DNA of 64,000 nt from Faecalibacterium sp. I4-1-79. Lineage in GTDB: Bacteria; Bacillota; Clostridia; Oscillospirales; Ruminococcaceae. The stretch is from assembly GCF_023347235.1 (NCBI RefSeq), contig NZ_CP094467.1:2666001-2730000 (forward strand). Direction: 5' to 3'. The notes beneath the pieces were generated by a model, which made no database searches, had not been told where the DNA came from, and saw only the letters and a program-made list of their open reading frames with translations. A program made the translations under genes and the position numbers. Shown here one piece after another: positions 1 through 7,700 of this stretch; position 1 is the stretch's first letter, and every line of letters begins with the position of its first letter.

Positions 1-513
1 TTTCAGCGGGTCGATTTGAAAGAACTTCTCTTCGTCCACCTTGAAGCCAATGGGAATCGTGCCGCCGTTGTACTTCCCCTTTAGAACATTCTCGGTCATG
101 CCGCGTACGACCTTTTCAGACAGCTCTGCCGAGTAGTATTCAGCCATGCCGGTGAGCATACTCTTGACCATGATACCCGCAGGGCTGTCAGAGATAGGCT
201 CGGTGGCAGATACCAGCTTGACATGGTTGCGTTCCAGCAGGTATTCGTAGTGTGCCGAATCGTAACGATTTCGGGCGAAACGGTCAAGTTTCCAGACCAG
301 CACGATGTCAAACAGCCGTTTCTCGCTGTCCTTGATCATCTGCTGGAAGTCCGGGCGGTTGTCGGTTTTGGCAGAGAGCGCACGGTCGATGTAGTGCTTG
401 ATGACCGTGATACCGTTCTTTTCGGCGTAGGCGGTGCATTCCCGAATCTGCCCTTCGATGGATTCCTCGCGCTGGTTGTCGCTGGAATAGCGGGCGTAAA
501 TCACAGCGGTCAT
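1..513 (-). CDS. Serine recombinase, N-terminal part (cut by window edge)
   Basis: The 171 visible codons form the resolvase-type catalytic domain of a large serine recombinase, which cuts and rejoins DNA at the ends of a mobile element. The start MTAVIYARYSSDNQRE carries the nucleophile serine in the YARYSS motif. VWKLDRFARNR and GMAEYYSAEL are the other conserved blocks. The start ATG at 511-513 is preceded on the minus strand by a strong GGAGGTGCA-type ribosome site. The DNA-binding part lies beyond base 1. It is closely similar to, but not identical with, the complete recombinase at 54602-56140. It lies 16 bases downstream of a DinJ-like antitoxin gene, so the two are probably co-transcribed. 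Confidence 0.93.
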   Translation of the reverse strand, partial: MTAVIYARYSSDNQREESIEGQIRECTAYAEKNGITVIKHYIDRALSAKTDNRPDFQQMIKDSEKRLFDIVLVWKLDRFARNRYDSAHYEYLLERNHVKLVSATEPISDSPAGIMVKSMLTGMAEYYSAELSEKVVRGMTENVLKGKYNGGTIPIGFKVDEEKFFQIDPLK

Positions 514-529
514 GGCTGCACCTCCTTAT

Positions 530-802
530 TCATTCTCCGCAGACGGTGTCACCGTTCTGCACTTCCTTGATACCAGCCTGTAAAGCGGTATGGAGCTGTT
601 CATCCGTCATGGTGTCTGCATTCAGCGCAGTCGGGGCTTTCGGCAAGGACAGTGGAAACGGAATGCCGCCCGTCAGCGTAATCTGACGCAGGTACATATC
701 AATGGCGGTCGCCATTGGAATGCCGAGCTGCTTCAGCACATCCTCGGCTTGCTGTTTGACGATAGGACTGACCCGGACATTCAGCATTTGTGTTTTTTCC
801 AT
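530..802 (-). CDS. RelB/DinJ-family antitoxin, no toxin beside it
   Basis: The 90-residue product MEKTQMLNVRVSPIVKQQAE... has the ribbon-helix-helix N-terminus typical of DinJ/RelB antitoxins (NVRVSPIVKQQAEDVLKQLG, then MATAIDMYLRQI). It ends in an acidic tail (about residues 60-90) of the kind that wraps a RelE/YafQ toxin. The ATG at 800-802 is chosen because GAGGTG lies 6 bases upstream; the GTG three codons earlier overlaps that site. No RelE/YafQ-like gene is visible on either side. The next gene downstream is a serine recombinase, so this protein may act mainly as a repressor of the recombinase operon (inference). A palindrome upstream supports DNA binding. Confidence 0.85.
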   Translation of the reverse strand: MEKTQMLNVRVSPIVKQQAEDVLKQLGIPMATAIDMYLRQITLTGGIPFPLSLPKAPTALNADTMTDEQLHTALQAGIKEVQNGDTVCGE

Positions 803-821
803 GGGTATCACCTCACGATTA

Positions 822-844
822 TTGTAATGCTTTTTGCATTACAA
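822..844 (-). promoter_or_regulatory. Palindromic operator upstream of the DinJ-like gene
   Basis: TTGTAATGC, five T residues, then GCATTACAA form a perfect 9-bp inverted repeat about 20 bases before the antitoxin start. DinJ/RelB proteins bind such palindromes in their own promoters, so autoregulation is likely. This is inferred from position and symmetry. Confidence 0.7.
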
Positions 845-957
845 ATCAACAGCTCCATTTACGACAAAGAAAAATCTACGAATTGCACAAGAATAAGCCA
901 AAAGTCTCGGCAATATTCACGATATTTCAACTCGTAAGATATGAATGTGGCGTCCAT

Positions 958-1245
958 TCAGAACGAGGGAATACAGTTTTGCAAGATCCCTGCCATCTGG
1001 CATTTAGGGAGAACCAGTTTTTCCCACAGAGGCTTGAATATTTTCTGAACCGGCAGCATATTCCGGTTTGCAAGAGCTATCCGATAAAAGTATCTGTGCT
1101 CTTTGCTATAGCTCAGATAAGGCATCAACATCGATTCACCTTGATGTTCTCGCTCAGAGGGCCATTCTTCGGTAATGCGGAGCAGTTCGCCGTTCAGATA
1201 ATCTTCTGCGTCCTGTAACATTGCATGAATGTCTGTATCCATCAC
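958..1245 (-). pseudogene. Probable TetR-type regulator remnant (C-terminal part only)
   Basis: The 95-residue frame contains YLSYSKEHRYFYRIAL...LPVQKIFKPLWEKL. This resembles the ligand-binding C-terminal domain of TetR/AcrR regulators, where a short helix with a '(Y/F)xxxxxxxYRxxL' pattern is common. The N-terminal helix-turn-helix is missing. The sequence upstream on this strand is occupied by the promoter and leader of the 1399 gene. The frame also lacks a convincing ribosome site. It is best read as decayed passenger DNA of the mobile region. The family call is tentative. Confidence 0.35.
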
Positions 1246-1303
1246 CGACTTGACGGCATTGGTTTGAGTGGCCGACCCAGATATCTTAAATTATCTCTCT
1301 ATG

Positions 1304-1331
1304 TTTACAAAACATCTGTGATTCTCTCTTT
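1304..1331 (+). promoter_or_regulatory. TTTACA-N16-CTCTTT promoter for the peptidase gene
   Basis: TTTACA at 1304-1309 and CTCTTT at 1326-1331 are separated by exactly 16 bases, about 70 bases before the start at 1399. The CTCTTT box is unlike a sigma-A -10 element. The same two boxes with the same spacing lie before the sigma gene at 3373. TTTACA-type -35 boxes are, as I recall, characteristic of promoters read by TcdR/BotR/UviA sigma factors. Confidence 0.6.
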
Positions 1332-1398
1332 CTATTACGTAAGGACGCAAATGAGGGGCCCCATAAACGTCCTACTAAAAAAAAAGGAGATTATTACT

Positions 1399-2304
1399 AT
1401 GTTACTCAAAAATGGAAGTACCGGAAACTATGTTATGTACCTGCAGTATGGACTGCATATCATGTGCTGCCCTCCGGGTAGTTTTGACAGCAAATTTGGC
1501 TCTGGTACTGAAAATGCTGTTAAGAAGTATCAGGGCAAAAAAGGTCTTACCCAAGATGGCATTATTGGCGATGGTACATGGAATGCACTGGTAAGCGACA
1601 TTAAAACTATCCAGCAGCTCCTGAAGAACAAAGGTTATTACGCCAGTACGGTGGATGGCCTTGCAGGTTCAGGCACTTATAACGCTGTTATCAGTTTTCA
1701 GAAAGCATCCGGCTTGACTGCCGATGGTATGGTCGGCAGTGCCACCCTGAACGCATTGAACGCTTCTTCGGGCGGTACAAGTGGTCAATCTCATTCAATC
1801 ACTCTGCCTACTGATAGAAACTATCTTTGGGCACAGAAGAATTCGGAGATTGTTAAGCTTGTTGGAAATAGCGGTTGCTCGCTTGTTGCTGTGTTGAATA
1901 CCGCTAATATCTATGGTCCTCGTGAATTCACCCCTAACGAAGTCCTGACTGCCTGTGGAAATTGGGGTGCAAACGGTCTGAATACTTGGGCTCTTCCCAG
2001 CGAGTGCAATGGTAAAATCGACACGAGCAAATACACTCATGGCGGTAAGGTGCAGGCGACTGTATTCAGTGCAGTCAAAGCAAGTATTGACAATAACCCT
2101 CCCATCATTATTCGACTCAACAGTAGCAATGGCAAAAAGACGCATTTTGTCACAGCGATTGCTTATACTGGCGATTGCTCCTCTGCAAGTAGCATTTCCG
2201 TCATTGATCCTGCTGGTGGTGTCATTCGAACTCTTGAGGAAGCGGGAACTGCACGCAATGAAACCGTATACGGCGATTATATCGCAACCGCTCGTCGCTC
2301 CTAA
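1399..2304 (+). CDS. Peptidoglycan-binding protein with C39/papain-like peptidase domain
   Basis: The 301-residue protein has two PG_binding_1-type repeats (about 1-63 and 66-120; motifs LKNGSTGNYV, TENAVKKYQ..GLTQDGIIG and TYNAVISFQKASGLTADGMVG). A Gly/Ser linker follows, then a cysteine peptidase-like domain (about 136-301). The likely catalytic residues are Cys160 in NSGCSLVA, His249 in THFVTAIAY and Asp270 in VIDPAGG. The ATG at 1399 is chosen for AAGGAG 8 bases upstream. No signal peptide or membrane helix is visible, so export would need lysis, a holin or a non-classical route. The domain mix suits a cell-wall lytic enzyme or bacteriocin-like toxin acting on peptidoglycan stem peptides (inference). 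The gene is AT-rich compared with the flanking genes. A special promoter precedes it and a strong terminator follows. Confidence 0.85.
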   Translation: MLLKNGSTGNYVMYLQYGLHIMCCPPGSFDSKFGSGTENAVKKYQGKKGLTQDGIIGDGTWNALVSDIKTIQQLLKNKGYYASTVDGLAGSGTYNAVISFQKASGLTADGMVGSATLNALNASSGGTSGQSHSITLPTDRNYLWAQKNSEIVKLVGNSGCSLVAVLNTANIYGPREFTPNEVLTACGNWGANGLNTWALPSECNGKIDTSKYTHGGKVQATVFSAVKASIDNNPPIIIRLNSSNGKKTHFVTAIAYTGDCSSASSISVIDPAGGVIRTLEEAGTARNETVYGDYIATARRS

Positions 2305-2359
2305 ATATCTCTACTCTCTTCATCAACAATAAGTTGTAAAGCATCATTTTTTAGCATAT

Positions 2360-2413
2360 ATCCCCCCCAAAGTCTTTTCTCAACTCTCGAAAAGGCTTCG
2401 GGGGGGATTTTTC
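2360..2413. terminator. Terminator after the peptidase gene, likely bidirectional
   Basis: A run of seven C residues at 2362-2368 pairs with seven G residues at about 2400-2406. AAGTCTTTT/GAAAAGGCTT extends the stem, and a T run follows. It sits between the convergent 1399 gene and the 2449 lipoprotein gene. Confidence 0.85.
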
Positions 2414-2448
2414 AATGCCTATTATATGCAACACTTTTCACTATCTGC

Positions 2449-3225
2449 TTATCCAAGCTCAGGCGAGTGATATTTATTTACTCTCCACACATACCCAACT
2501 TTTACCAACTGCATTTCATATTCGACTTTATTCATGTCATCATATGAATACTCATCATGTACCTCATACGTTTCATTGGGATTATAGTATGCAATCATTA
2601 CAAAATTCACTTGTGCTTCCGTTTTATTTTTCAAATAGTATCGCACTGAGCAGAAATCATCCGGATAATATTCTCCCACATATCCCGTAAAATATGGAAT
2701 TTGTGCCAAATCATAGTCATCACAAACGGCGAGTTTTCCATTATAATTCGCAAACTTTTTCTCAATTGAATCTTGTGACAAGAAATCATTTGTAAAAATA
2801 GATTTCATATATTCTTCAAACTCTTTATAAGAATTTTGATAGACCTCATAATCATGTCCGTTCAGTTTTACATATGTCGGCGCATTTTGCGTCATAGGCA
2901 CAAAAGTCGGAGCATCTTCAATTTTAAAATTCAGTCCTTTTAAGTTACTTGATTGTCCCCAAAGTGCATAGTCCATTTTCTGCGCTTTTTCAAAAACAGT
3001 ATATTGATCTTGATCTAAAAATACCGAGGTCGAATCAACTAACGTCTGGGAAAAATCTTGCAAATCATTTTTTTCTTCAGAATTGCATGAACTTGACGAT
3101 GTATCCTGTGACGAAACTGCTGTGGACATTGATGATGCTGTTGTATCATTCATTCCACATCCCACCAAATTCACCACAATACAACCCAGAATCACTATCA
3201 TTTTTACACTTTTTGCACAATTCAT
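2449..3225 (-). CDS. Unrecognised lipoprotein
   Basis: The 258-residue protein begins MNCAKSVKMIVILGCIVVN and has a clear lipobox, LVGC, so Cys23 would be lipidated and the mature protein anchored outside the membrane. A Ser/Thr-rich linker (about 27-50) precedes a soluble domain rich in Tyr and acidic residues. I do not recognise that domain. A GGAGAA ribosome site precedes the ATG at 3225. It is divergent from the TcdR-like sigma gene and convergent with the peptidase gene. That position would suit an immunity or self-protection lipoprotein, but this is inference. Its upstream region holds a GTTTACAA box on the minus strand but no matching CTCTTT box. Confidence 0.8.
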   Translation of the reverse strand: MNCAKSVKMIVILGCIVVNLVGCGMNDTTASSMSTAVSSQDTSSSSCNSEEKNDLQDFSQTLVDSTSVFLDQDQYTVFEKAQKMDYALWGQSSNLKGLNFKIEDAPTFVPMTQNAPTYVKLNGHDYEVYQNSYKEFEEYMKSIFTNDFLSQDSIEKKFANYNGKLAVCDDYDLAQIPYFTGYVGEYYPDDFCSVRYYLKNKTEAQVNFVMIAYYNPNETYEVHDEYSYDDMNKVEYEMQLVKVGYVWRVNKYHSPELG

Positions 3226-3321
3226 ATGTTCTCCTTTTTTACAAGTTTATCAACATATTGTTTAGTTTCTATTGCTTTCTTGTAAACTTTTTATATTAGC
3301 TCACAAAAATCTATTTTTTCG

Positions 3322-3349
3322 TTTACAAATCTTAACATTTTTTCTCTTT
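3322..3349 (+). promoter_or_regulatory. TTTACA-N16-CTCTTT promoter for the TcdR-like sigma gene
   Basis: TTTACA at 3322-3327 and CTCTTT at 3344-3349 have a 16-base spacer, identical in boxes and spacing to the 1304-1331 promoter. It lies 24 bases before the sigma gene start, which would make the sigma factor self-activating, as reported for TcdR. Confidence 0.6.
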
Positions 3350-3372
3350 CCTCTTAAAAGGAGGAAAGAAAA

Positions 3373-3921
3373 TTGAATTATACGCTTTTTGACCTTTTTC
3401 TAAATGCATATAACGGCAACTCCTTTGCACAGCTACAAATCGTCCAACGTTTTCAGCCATTACTGAAAAAATATGCAGCTCTTCTTAAGTATGAGGATGC
3501 CTATTCAGATTTACAATTATATCTTCTCGAATTACTGCATTCCGGAAAATTGACCAAACTTCAAAGAAAAGATGACGGCACATTAGTGAAATATATTGAA
3601 TCCTCTATCCGGCATCAATACATTTCGCTTAACAGCCGAAAAAACGCCGTAGATAACTCTGTCATCGCAAGCGTTGATGAAATTGATTTCGATCAGATGT
3701 CTTTGTCCTCAAACGATGAATATCCTGAACTATTGATTTCCGATTTACATTCTGTTCTTCAACCTTCTGAACTGACCTTATTATCTCAATTTGTTTTTAA
3801 AGGAATGAGCATCGCAGATATAGCAGAAAAATCTGGTGTCAGTAGACAAGCTATCAACCGTAAAAAGCTTTCTATATTAAAAAAATTAGAATGTGCATTC
3901 TTCCCTAAAACTTCCAAATAA
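3373..3921 (+). CDS. TcdR/UviA-like (group V) RNA polymerase sigma factor
   Basis: The 182-residue protein starts at TTG 3373 after AAAGGAGGAAAG. The N-terminal half (FDLFLNAYNGN.., IVQRFQPLLKKYAALLKYEDAYSDLQLYLLELL, LVKYIESSIRHQYI) matches the layout of sigma region 2 in the toxin and bacteriocin sigma factors TcdR, BotR, TetR and UviA. The C-terminal half has a region 4 helix-turn-helix (MSIADIAEKSGVSRQAINRKKLSILKKLE, about 145-173). The length is also typical of that group. In clostridia these factors switch on toxin or bacteriocin genes. Here the same promoter pair lies before this gene and the peptidase gene 2 kb upstream. Generic conjugative-element sigma-like proteins are the main alternative. 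Low GC suggests horizontal origin. Confidence 0.75.
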   Translation: MNYTLFDLFLNAYNGNSFAQLQIVQRFQPLLKKYAALLKYEDAYSDLQLYLLELLHSGKLTKLQRKDDGTLVKYIESSIRHQYISLNSRKNAVDNSVIASVDEIDFDQMSLSSNDEYPELLISDLHSVLQPSELTLLSQFVFKGMSIADIAEKSGVSRQAINRKKLSILKKLECAFFPKTSK

Positions 3922-3979
3922 ATTCTCATTCATTTTGATTTCATTCTTTAGTGTATAAAAGCTATTTTCTTCGCTTCCT

Positions 3980-4645
3980 TTAATCGAACCACCACGGCAG
4001 TTCCAACCACAAATTATCCATGGCCTGTTCCTCGGTCTTTTTAGCACGGCTCTTTGTCAGGTGGAAGTATATCGCTGTACCGATCAGGGGATGCTCCTCA
4101 CCGTCTGTGAACCCATAGCGGTACAGCAGATAGGTCTGCTCCCGGTCGGTCAGGCGTTGCAGACCGTTGTACAGCTCCCGGCGCGATTCCTGCTCCTCCA
4201 TAATATTCTGCGGCTGCATGGCGTAAGGGTCGGCTATAGCTTCGATGCGCCGCAGTTGTTCCTCTCCCGGCAGAACATCGTCCAGCGAAACGCGCTGGTA
4301 GTAGACGCCGTCCTTGTCCTCCGTTACCATCCGCTGCTCAAAAGCGGCAAAGGCATCCCGTACCATGTCCATCATGGCGTTGCGGATGGCAGGAGCCGCA
4401 TAGGTCAGGAACTTCATGCCGCGCGCTGCATCGAACTTCGGCACAGCTTTCCATAAGCCCAGATTGCCCGCCTGTTTCAAATCGTCCGTGTCAAGGTTCA
4501 GGCCAGCCTGTGCCAAATTCATGCTGCGAAAAAGGTCATTCGCCACCTTGCCAATAAAGGACTTGTTGTTGTCGATCAGGCTGTCCAGCGCGGCAGCATC
4601 GCCTTTCTGTGCCAGCGCACAAAGCCGTTCATTCGTCTGCTTCAT
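3980..4645 (-). CDS. Sigma-70-family protein of a mobile element
   Basis: The 221-residue protein begins MKQTNERLCALAQKGDAAAL. It contains sigma region 2 (IGKVANDLFRSM...DLKQAGNLGLWKAVPKFDAARGMKFLTYAAPAIRNAMMD, about 28-90), including the conserved 'DLxQxGxxGLxxA' and 'FxTYA' blocks. Region 4 is weak (LTDREQTYLLYRYGF, about 165-180). The ATG at 4643-4645 is chosen because the longer frame reads back into the upstream gene; it overlaps that gene by 17 bases, indicating translational coupling. The XRE regulator partner precedes it. It probably directs transcription of element genes or acts as a regulator; the target is unknown. Confidence 0.8.
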   Translation of the reverse strand: MKQTNERLCALAQKGDAAALDSLIDNNKSFIGKVANDLFRSMNLAQAGLNLDTDDLKQAGNLGLWKAVPKFDAARGMKFLTYAAPAIRNAMMDMVRDAFAAFEQRMVTEDKDGVYYQRVSLDDVLPGEEQLRRIEAIADPYAMQPQNIMEEQESRRELYNGLQRLTDREQTYLLYRYGFTDGEEHPLIGTAIYFHLTKSRAKKTEEQAMDNLWLELPWWFD

Positions 4646-5492
4646 GGGCGTTTTCCTGCTCTGCGGCAGACTGCAAGATTCCCAGCAGACCGTTCCGCAG
4701 ATGTTCCAGTGCTTCCGGCGTGGCTCCTTCCATGCCCGAAACACTGTCCAACATTGCATCTGTCAACTGCTCTGCCGTAATCGTTGGGTGCTGCACATCC
4801 TGCCCTTTGGTCAATTCAGTGAACATCTTCTCTGCCACTTTCTTGCTCATGGCTTCCTGTTCGGCGTAATGGCTCCCGATCCCCTTTTTGATTTCCTTGA
4901 CCGCCGCCATGAAGTACATTTCAATGTCATCAAGATCGCCTTGATACACCGGCTTTCTCCGAAGGCTGATGTCCTTTGCGGCTTTGGCTGCTTCCGGGGT
5001 CTTGACCTTTGTGCGCAGCAGGGTGCTCAATGTCGTGAGCATGGCGTTCTGTGCTGCGATGCCGGAAGCAAAGGTATCATCAAAATACTGCGATATGCGG
5101 TAAGTAAGCTCTGCGAAGCGAGCGTTTTCCAGCAGCAGGTTGACCACCTCTGTATTGACACGTCCTGTGTAGAGGTTCTTTGCAGCTTCTACGGACAAGC
5201 CTAACTCGGCAATGTCGTAGTTCTTGCGGTCGGGAATGTTGGTTTCTCCCAGCAGAAAATCCGTGGACACGTTGAACAGCCTTGCAATTTTCAGCACCTG
5301 CTCATGGGTCAGGGTTCCCTTTGCACCGCTGATAAAGCGGCTGATGGTGCTCTTGGAGCAGCCGATTTCCTTGGCAAGCTCCGGTTGGCTTATGTTGTGC
5401 TCTTTCATCAAGTCCGCAAGACGGACGTTGGATGGTGCGGGCAGATATTCCTGTGCCACGTGGTCGGCCCTCCTTTTGGCGTTTTTTCTCAT
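4629..5492 (-). CDS. XRE-family DNA-binding regulator
   Basis: The 287-residue protein begins MRKNAKRRADHVAQEY. An HTH_3 domain at about 20-75 reads LADLMKEHNISQPELAKEIGCSKSTISRF and ends with a typical NVSTDFLLG. The rest is alpha-helical and unrecognised (about 80-287). The start at 5490-5492 is uncertain, because no Shine-Dalgarno site precedes it and a TATTATAAT box directly abuts the ATG. Leaderless translation, or the upstream TTG at 5552, are alternatives. It overlaps the sigma-like gene by 17 bases and transcribes away from the relaxase gene, so it may control transfer functions of the element. Confidence 0.8.
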   Translation of the reverse strand: MRKNAKRRADHVAQEYLPAPSNVRLADLMKEHNISQPELAKEIGCSKSTISRFISGAKGTLTHEQVLKIARLFNVSTDFLLGETNIPDRKNYDIAELGLSVEAAKNLYTGRVNTEVVNLLLENARFAELTYRISQYFDDTFASGIAAQNAMLTTLSTLLRTKVKTPEAAKAAKDISLRRKPVYQGDLDDIEMYFMAAVKEIKKGIGSHYAEQEAMSKKVAEKMFTELTKGQDVQHPTITAEQLTDAMLDSVSGMEGATPEALEHLRNGLLGILQSAAEQENAHEADE

Positions 5493-5769
5493 TATAATAC
5501 GCTTTGCCGTTTTGTTCAATATACGGTTTCCTCTCTGCCCTTGCTGTTGCAACTCTGCAACCAGTAAGGGCTTTTTTCTTTTTCCGTTGCAGTTCTGCCG
5601 CTTTTGCGCCTTTCCTGCAAAATTTTCCGTATATTCAGGCAGGAAGCAAAAAACACCAGAGTTCCCACTTTGGGGTCTCTGGTGCAGTACATAATATCGC
5701 TTTGCCCGGTGGCCGCAGGGTGCGGGGCTTTGTGGGCATCGAACCGCTTGTCCACCCCTGTCCGTAAAA

Positions 5770-6062
5770 AGTGCATTTTTTCACGGAAGAAGTTCGTACA
5801 ACCTGTACGGTCTGTACTTGTACGCACCCGTACGGCAAGCAGAAGCAAATTAAAACGTGTTATCGTTTGTATTTTGGATTTCTGTACGTCGTACGAACCG
5901 TACAGGTTATTTGAAGTCCGTACGCAATTTTTTCAGATGCGTACGGAGCAATCAAGTTCGCATTGTGCGAACTTGATTGTAATTCTCCCGCAGGAGACGT
6001 TCCCCCTCGGAGAGTCCTCGAAGAGCCCACTACACTTTGCAGCCCATAGGGATGAAAGTGTC
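5770..6062. other. Iteron-like GTACG-rich, oriT-like region before the relaxase gene
   Basis: This gene-free stretch holds many copies of CGTACG/GTACGG/CTGTAC between 5785 and 5945. A perfect palindrome follows at 5949-5979 (14-bp arms CAATCAAGTTCGCA / TGCGAACTTGATTG, 3-base loop). Short inverted repeats continue to about 6060. MobV relaxase genes commonly lie next to their transfer origin, so an oriT and regulator-binding site are likely. A related GTACG-rich stretch with an AAGTTCGC/GCGAACTT palindrome occurs at 57386-57600. Confidence 0.5.
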
Positions 6063-6142
6063 ATAGTGTGTTATTACACTTCCGGGGAAGTGCATTTCCG
6101 TCCCCGTCACCTTCCTCTGAACCCCGAAAGGAGGGATGCCCT

Positions 6143-7408
6143 TTGGCAAGAAACGATGGCGTTGACCGCACCAGTGTCCGAAATCTCGCCGTTTCGGACA
6201 AGGCCGTTGGCAACACCCAGCAGCACAATGAGCGTGAAAAGGACAGCTATCGAAACCCCGACATTATCCCCCAGCGCACCTCATGGAACGTCCACTTCAA
6301 AAAGCCAACCGCCAGCTACACCGACCTATTCGCCCAACTGGAAGCCGCCGAAACCATCTCCACGCGCGGCTTGAAGCCGGATGCTACCCACTACTGTGAA
6401 CTTGTCTTTGATGTCAACTCGGCCTATTTTGACAATCACGGTGGCTACGAGTTCGCCAAGCAGTTCTATGAGGATGCCTACAAAGCCGCCGTACAAATCG
6501 TAGGCAGTGAGCAATATATCCTCTCGGCAGTCATGCACGCAGATGAGATCAACCGTGCCATGACCGAAGCACTGGGCCGGGAGGTCTACCACTACCATCT
6601 CCACGTGGTCTATGTGCCTGTGGTGGAAAAGCAGATCCTCTGGTCGAAACGCTGCAAGGACAAGGCACTGGTCGGCACCGTCAAGGAGACCGTCATGCAG
6701 GTCAGCCGAAGCAAGAAGTGGGCTTCCAAGCCCCTGCTGGACGATGCTGGAAAGCCTGTCCTGCAAAAGAGCGGCAAGCCAGTCCTGAAGAAGTCGTACA
6801 GTGTCCTGCAAGACGATTTCTTCAACTATATGCGCAATGCCGGGTACACGGATGTAGAGCGCGGTGAGCGTGGCAGCACTGAAGAACACCTGACCGTCAC
6901 CCAATTCAAAGTCCAGCGGGAGCAGGAGCGTCTGGACAGCCTGACTTCTCAAATCGACCAGAAAGAACAGTCGCTTGCCCGAACCAGCACCGCTCTCTCC
7001 AAAAAGGAGAAGGAACTTGCCGCTGTGCAGAAAAAGGCCACGCTCACGAAAGAAGCCCTCATTCATGCGCACGATCTTGATTATATCGGCAAGCGCACCT
7101 TCCTCGGCAACTATTCACTGACCGAAGAAGAATTCTCCAAGCTGAAAAAACAGGCCGACCACGGCTATATGATGGATGTAGAGAACCGCCACTTGAAAGA
7201 AGAACTTTCCACCGCCAAGAAGGAAGCTGCTCATTGGGGTCAAAAGTATCATGAGCTCTGGTATGAAGTGAAGCCCTATCTGGACGCGCTCCACCGTGCG
7301 CCTGAACTGGTGCGCAGCTTTCTGGAAAAGATTCTCGCCCTCAAGCAGGAGCGCACCATGAATGTGCCGCAGAAAAACCGCAAGCGTGGGCAGGATATGG
7401 AACTTTGA
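6143..7408 (+). CDS. MobV-type relaxase (Pre/Mob plasmid recombination enzyme)
   Basis: The 421-residue protein starts at TTG 6143, seven bases after GGAGGG. The N-terminal half is the Pre/Mob relaxase fold: SWNVHFKKP, HYCELVFDVNSAYF and, most diagnostic, VMHADEINRAMTEALGR..YHYHLHVVYVPVV, whose histidines would bind metal. Such enzymes nick oriT and stay covalently attached to the transferred strand during mobilisation. The C-terminal part (about 250-400) is a long coiled coil (SLTSQIDQKEQSLARTSTALSKKEKEL and onward). The probable oriT lies directly upstream. No conjugation (type IV secretion) genes are in view, so this is a mobilisable element rather than a self-transmissible one. Confidence 0.9.
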   Translation: MARNDGVDRTSVRNLAVSDKAVGNTQQHNEREKDSYRNPDIIPQRTSWNVHFKKPTASYTDLFAQLEAAETISTRGLKPDATHYCELVFDVNSAYFDNHGGYEFAKQFYEDAYKAAVQIVGSEQYILSAVMHADEINRAMTEALGREVYHYHLHVVYVPVVEKQILWSKRCKDKALVGTVKETVMQVSRSKKWASKPLLDDAGKPVLQKSGKPVLKKSYSVLQDDFFNYMRNAGYTDVERGERGSTEEHLTVTQFKVQREQERLDSLTSQIDQKEQSLARTSTALSKKEKELAAVQKKATLTKEALIHAHDLDYIGKRTFLGNYSLTEEEFSKLKKQADHGYMMDVENRHLKEELSTAKKEAAHWGQKYHELWYEVKPYLDALHRAPELVRSFLEKILALKQERTMNVPQKNRKRGQDMEL

Positions 7409-7425
7409 GTTTCGGAGGATACCAT

Positions 7426-7602
7426 TTGAACAAAAAGAAGAAGTCGAACAAATCCGGCTACCCGGATGAAGCAATCAAGACCCTTGCGCGTTGCTTTTAT
7501 CCCTCCATGGTTGAGTTTTTCAACAGTGAGGAAGGCCAGCGTGAATATGAGGAATGGCTGAAAGAGCAGGAAGCTCTACAAGCCTTGCCTGTTGCAGCAT
7601 AA
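7426..7602 (+). CDS. Small element protein downstream of the relaxase
   Basis: The 58-residue product starts at TTG 7426 after GGAGGATA, and lies 17 bases downstream of the relaxase stop. It begins LNKKKKSNKSGYPDEAIKTLARCFYPSM and ends in an acidic helix EEGQREYEEWLKEQEAL. The family is not recognised, but the good ribosome site, position and following terminator support a real gene in the relaxase operon. Confidence 0.6.
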   Translation: MNKKKKSNKSGYPDEAIKTLARCFYPSMVEFFNSEEGQREYEEWLKEQEALQALPVAA

Positions 7603-7603
7603 A

Positions 7604-7645
7604 AACAGCAGGACGCTCCCGGTAAAGGGAACGCCCTGCCTTATA
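7604..7645 (+). terminator. Terminator after the relaxase operon
   Basis: CAGGACGCTCCC and GGGAACGCCCTG form a hairpin directly after the small downstream gene, followed by a short T-rich tract. Confidence 0.65.
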
Positions 7646-7700
7646 TAGATGTATCTCACCGAGGTGTGTCCAGTTGAGCACACCTCTTATTTTTTTGTCC

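Noticed and set aside
530-802. A complete RelBE/DinJ-YafQ toxin-antitoxin pair
   Set aside because: No toxin-like frame lies on either side; the next gene is the recombinase, so only an orphan antitoxin is supported.
3237-3320. A third TTTACA-N16-CTCTTT promoter, for the lipoprotein gene on the minus strand
   Set aside because: GTTTACAA is present on the minus strand, but 16 bases later the sequence is TAAACA, not CTCTTT. Only the -35 part matches, so I did not call it part of the sigma regulon.
5504-6374. Plus-strand frames of up to 256 codons before the relaxase gene
   Set aside because: They run through the iteron-like region and read repeats as protein. No ribosome site, and the real relaxase start at 6143 is in a different frame.
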